A stretch of 6,273 nt of DNA from Planctomycetota bacterium (GTDB lineage: Bacteria > Planctomycetota > Planctomycetia > Pirellulales > Pirellulaceae): the NCBI GenBank assembly GCA_023417165.1, contig JAEZGD010000721.1, positions 1-6,273 of the forward strand, read 5' to 3'. Below are positions 5,315-6,273 of the stretch, one piece after another (the stretch's first letter is position 1; each line of letters begins with the position of its first letter). The position numbers and the translations under genes are program-made. The notes beneath the pieces were generated by a model that made no database searches, was not told where the DNA came from, and saw only the letters and a list, made by a program, of their open reading frames with translations.

Positions 5315-6273
5315 TTAGTCTTCGATCTTCAGCTTGATCTCGTCCGAATTGCCTTTCAGTTCCGGAGCATAGACGGCGCTGGCCTTGGTGGGCAGTGCGC
5401 TGAACTGGCCGGGGATTTCGGCACGCATGCGATAGGCGATGCTGTGCTTGCCACGCGCCAAGTTGCGAACAAAGAACGCCACGCGCTCGTCGCGCAGTTC
5501 CATATACGCTCCCAGTCCGTTCTGGCTGAAGCCGCTGCGCAGGTCGACCGGCTCGAAGCCTGCCGCCTTCATGTCTTCGAACAGGATGTACTCGTAATCG
5601 TTCTTGCTTTCGATCACGAGTTCGATCTCGATCAAGTCGCCGCTCTTGACGGTGTCGAGGTTGGCGAGCGCCTCGCGCTCGTACTTCAGCACCTTTTGAT
5701 CGGCGACCTGGCCACGGCTGCCAGGGACCTTCACTTCTTTATCGACCTGCTTCAAGCGGTAGTAATTCCGCTCGACCTTGATCTCGAGACCGGCCTTCTT
5801 GATGTCGTCCTCCAGGGTGAAGTTGGTCAAGTAAGCGTTGTAATACACGGGTCCTTGCCCGCGCCGCTTGATCTCGATCTCGTGCTTGCCGTCGGTCACT
5901 TCCTTGCCGGTCAGCACCAGCTTGTTGTCGAAGGTGAACAGGTTGTCGGCCTTGATTTCGGCTTCCTTCACCTTCTTACCGTCCAGCCACACCTCCACGA
6001 CCATGTCGGGCTTGTCCTCGCCGGTGGCGCGGATGAAATCCGCGAAGGCTTCGACAGCAATCGCCGTATCGCGAGTGGAGCTCCAATAGGTGGCGTGCTT
6101 GCGATTGTTGAGCAAGTACTTCACCAACCGCGGTGCCTTCTCGCCTTGCGGTTCCAGGCGCGAGAGCAGCTTCAGGTAATAGGCGTTGGCTTCTGTTTCG
6201 CTGCCGTACCACAACCACCACCAGTTGTTCTGGGGCAGCTTCAGGTAGGCCGATTCGTTCTCCTCGTCCTCGA
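5315..6273 (-). CDS. Alpha-2-macroglobulin family protein, C-terminal part (cut by window edge)
   Basis: The frame is open to the right edge, so this is the last 318 residues of a much larger protein; an apparent start at 6214 is only an internal TTG Leu codon. The first visible part, NNWWWLWYGSETEANAYYL (about 15-33) and TYWSSTRDTAIAVEAF (about 61-76), matches the end of the helical thioester-containing domain of bacterial A2Ms. A beta-rich linking region follows, then a C-terminal macroglobulin-like domain (about 208-318) with YEYILFEDMKAAGFEPVD, a Y-x-E-x-RDERVAFFV strand and IPGQFSALPTKASAVYAPE. Family members are large envelope proteins that trap proteases. Whether the thioester Cys-x-x-Gln motif is present cannot be told, as it would lie beyond the edge. 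The gene ends TAA at 5315-5317 and is followed by a palindrome and a strong terminator. Confidence 0.9.
   Translation of the reverse strand, partial: EDEENESAYLKLPQNNWWWLWYGSETEANAYYLKLLSRLEPQGEKAPRLVKYLLNNRKHATYWSSTRDTAIAVEAFADFIRATGEDKPDMVVEVWLDGKKVKEAEIKADNLFTFDNKLVLTGKEVTDGKHEIEIKRRGQGPVYYNAYLTNFTLEDDIKKAGLEIKVERNYYRLKQVDKEVKVPGSRGQVADQKVLKYEREALANLDTVKSGDLIEIELVIESKNDYEYILFEDMKAAGFEPVDLRSGFSQNGLGAYMELRDERVAFFVRNLARGKHSIAYRMRAEIPGQFSALPTKASAVYAPELKGNSDEIKLKIED

Noticed and set aside
4643..5337. Plus-strand frames of 177 and 169 codons opposite the HdeD-like gene
   Set aside because: They run through the leader hairpin and the terminator and show no domain; the six-pass membrane protein on the minus strand explains the region.

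Overview
The window looks like chromosomal DNA of a planctomycete, most likely from the Pirellula/Rhodopirellula side of the phylum. This is inferred from gene content: a membrane-anchored Hanks-type Ser/Thr kinase with a long extracytoplasmic helical region, a secreted SGNH hydrolase of the PAF-acetylhydrolase-like type, a bacterial alpha-2-macroglobulin, a dolichyl-phosphate-glucosyltransferase-like GT2 enzyme and a small His/Tyr-rich secreted protein. Base composition is moderately GC-rich. No rRNA, tRNA, transposase, phage gene or CRISPR array was seen.

Layout, left to right. Positions 1-42 are six perfect copies of a 7-bp repeat running off the left edge. Positions 58-107 hold a strong minus-strand terminator for the His-rich secreted protein (142-450, minus). 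A 332-bp divergent intergenic region follows, then the only plus-strand gene, an SGNH hydrolase (783-1514). It converges on a Ser/Thr kinase (1564-3366, minus); a 12-bp palindrome lies between them and contains the kinase stop codon. Upstream of the kinase on the same strand are a GT2 glycosyltransferase (3484-4299, minus) and an HdeD-type six-pass membrane protein (4480-5091, minus). The right end is the C-terminal 318 residues of an alpha-2-macroglobulin-family protein (5315 to the right edge, minus), followed by a palindrome and a very clear terminator (5224-5265).

Most products act at or outside the cytoplasmic membrane: secreted hydrolase, secreted metal-binding-like protein, membrane kinase, membrane HdeD protein and envelope A2M. 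The genes do not form an obvious single pathway. Spacings of about 100-220 bp, with terminators or palindromes between most of them, suggest mainly separate transcription units; only the glycosyltransferase-kinase pair could plausibly share a transcript. I do not see a convincing new multi-gene system. The points most worth a second look are the His-rich protein, the palindrome that supplies the kinase stop codon, the terminator-like hairpin in the HdeD leader and the heptamer repeat.
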